From the NCBI GenBank assembly GCA_003506735.1, contig DNYS01000128.1, forward strand, positions 395 to 6,892: DNA of 6,498 bases. The letters are read 5' to 3'. This DNA is from Nitrospinota bacterium. Its GTDB lineage: Bacteria > UBA8248. Both the position numbers and the translations under genes were made by a program. Of the stretch, positions 6,309-6,498 are shown piece by piece. The notes beneath the pieces were generated by a model. It was not told where the DNA came from. It saw nothing but the letters and a program-made list of their open reading frames with translations, and made no database searches. How positions within the stretch are numbered: position 1 is the stretch's first letter; each line of letters opens with the position of its first letter.

Positions 6309-6498
6309 CTATTCCCCCCCCAGGGCGAATATTTCGAAACGCTTCCGCCCAATCCGCGGCGAAATGCAACCAAATGCGCCGTGGCCCGCGCAGATTCGCC
6401 CGCCCCCTTTTTTGATCTTCCGAAAAAAAACCGGGTCCCTCCTGTCCGAATTTTCGGGCAAATGCGCCGTGGTTCGCGCAGATTCGCCCGCCCCGTTT
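6309..6498 (-). CDS. possible 3' end of an unidentified minus-strand gene, cut by the right edge
   Basis: A minus-strand frame is open from the window edge to a TAG at 6311-6309, giving 62 codons that end PRIGRKRFEIFALGGE. This ending looks like a plausible protein C-terminus and would converge on the tandem dehydrogenase with a 9-nt gap. Support is thin: there is no family match I recognise, another minus-strand frame and one plus-strand frame are also open over the same GC-rich stretch, and the frame crosses two copies of a 40-bp repeat in different phases. Translation of copy 1 in this frame gives GGRICAGHGAFG, whereas copy 2 gives a similar GGRICANHGAFA only in the neighbouring frame. The region could therefore be a frameshifted gene end or plain intergenic repeat DNA. 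Confidence 0.22.
   Translation of the reverse strand, partial: NGAGESARTTAHLPENSDRRDPVFFRKIKKGGGRICAGHGAFGCISPRIGRKRFEIFALGGE
6371..6410. repeat. 40-bp direct repeat, copy 1
   Basis: This stretch recurs at 6459-6498 with 37 of 40 bases identical. Differences are CC to TT at 6385-6386 and C to G at 6407. The start-to-start period is 88 bp and the 48 bp between copies do not resemble the sequence flanking copy 1. Inside, TGCGC (6375-6379) and GCGCA (6388-6392) form inverted arms around 8 nt, and the CC/TT change falls in the loop. It lies just downstream of the tandem dehydrogenase. It may be a dispersed REP-like element or part of a longer array beyond the edge. Confidence 0.6.
6459..6498. 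repeat. 40-bp direct repeat, copy 2, reaching the right edge
   Basis: This is the second copy of the element at 6371-6410, with three substitutions. The TGCGC/GCGCA arms are intact (6463-6467 and 6476-6480) and the two-base change lies in the loop. The window ends at the last matching base, so the element may be longer and more copies may follow. The similarity begins at 6459 and does not extend to its left. Confidence 0.6.

Noticed and set aside
6323..6350. Hairpin GGGCG/CGCCC after the tandem dehydrogenase, considered as its terminator
   Set aside because: The stem is short with an 18-nt loop and no T run follows, so it does not meet the form of a Rho-independent terminator.
6371..6498. 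CRISPR array
   Set aside because: Only two units are visible, they differ at three positions, the spacing region is 48 bp and no cas gene is nearby.
6305..6498. Plus-strand frame open to the edge with an ATG at 6364
   Set aside because: No ribosome site, low-complexity Pro/Arg-rich translation, and the direct repeat is read in two different frames, so a protein repeat is not supported.

Overview
This window looks like chromosomal DNA from a free-living, moderately GC-rich bacterium. Genes are packed closely with short Shine-Dalgarno (SD) sites, and GTG serves as a start as well as ATG. The metabolic families present (a 4,5-dihydroxyphthalate decarboxylase-like protein, a homoserine dehydrogenase, a ThDP enzyme and 3-hydroxyacyl-CoA dehydrogenases) are what one often meets in proteobacteria and related uncultivated lineages. 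There is no rRNA or other phylogenetic marker, so a closer placement cannot be supported. I see no transposase, integrase, phage gene, CRISPR array or tRNA.

Layout. A minus-strand unit occupies the left end: a 4,5-dihydroxyphthalate decarboxylase-like (periplasmic-binding-protein fold) gene ending at 110, followed after about 44 nt by the start of a second minus-strand gene that runs off the left edge (1-65). A roughly 226-nt divergent intergenic region follows. It carries a terminator-like hairpin (about 1255-1280) immediately upstream of a plus-strand gene pair: homoserine dehydrogenase (1302-2345) and, 21 nt later, a 535-aa thiamine-diphosphate-dependent enzyme of the acetolactate synthase/pyruvate oxidase superfamily (2367-3974). 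A pentapeptide-repeat protein gene (3998-4384, minus) converges on this pair with only 23 nt between stops. A second divergent intergenic region (4385-4511) contains a perfect 12-bp palindrome. It leads into a 595-aa protein made of two complete 3-hydroxyacyl-CoA dehydrogenase units in tandem (4512-6299). The right end (6300-6498) holds a 40-bp near-perfect direct repeat with an 88-bp period and possibly the 3' end of a minus-strand gene.

How the genes may work together. The homoserine dehydrogenase and ThDP enzyme are spaced like an operon. The simplest reading is aspartate-family metabolism (aspartate semialdehyde to homoserine, then threonine, 2-oxobutyrate and isoleucine). However, the ThDP enzyme lacks residues that mark true acetohydroxyacid synthase, has an Asp-Asp in place of the usual Asn-Asn of the ThDP motif, and has no regulatory-subunit gene beside it, so its substrate is open. 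The tandem dehydrogenase probably acts in fatty-acid or aromatic-acid CoA-thioester oxidation. Its first unit has lost the Asn of the HFFNP motif but keeps the Ser/His/Glu/Asn catalytic positions, which suggests an altered substrate rather than a dead domain.

No clear novel multi-gene system is present. The points most worth a second look are the tandem dehydrogenase, the unusual ThDP enzyme paired with a divergent homoserine dehydrogenase, the possible attenuator before that pair, and the repeat at the right edge.
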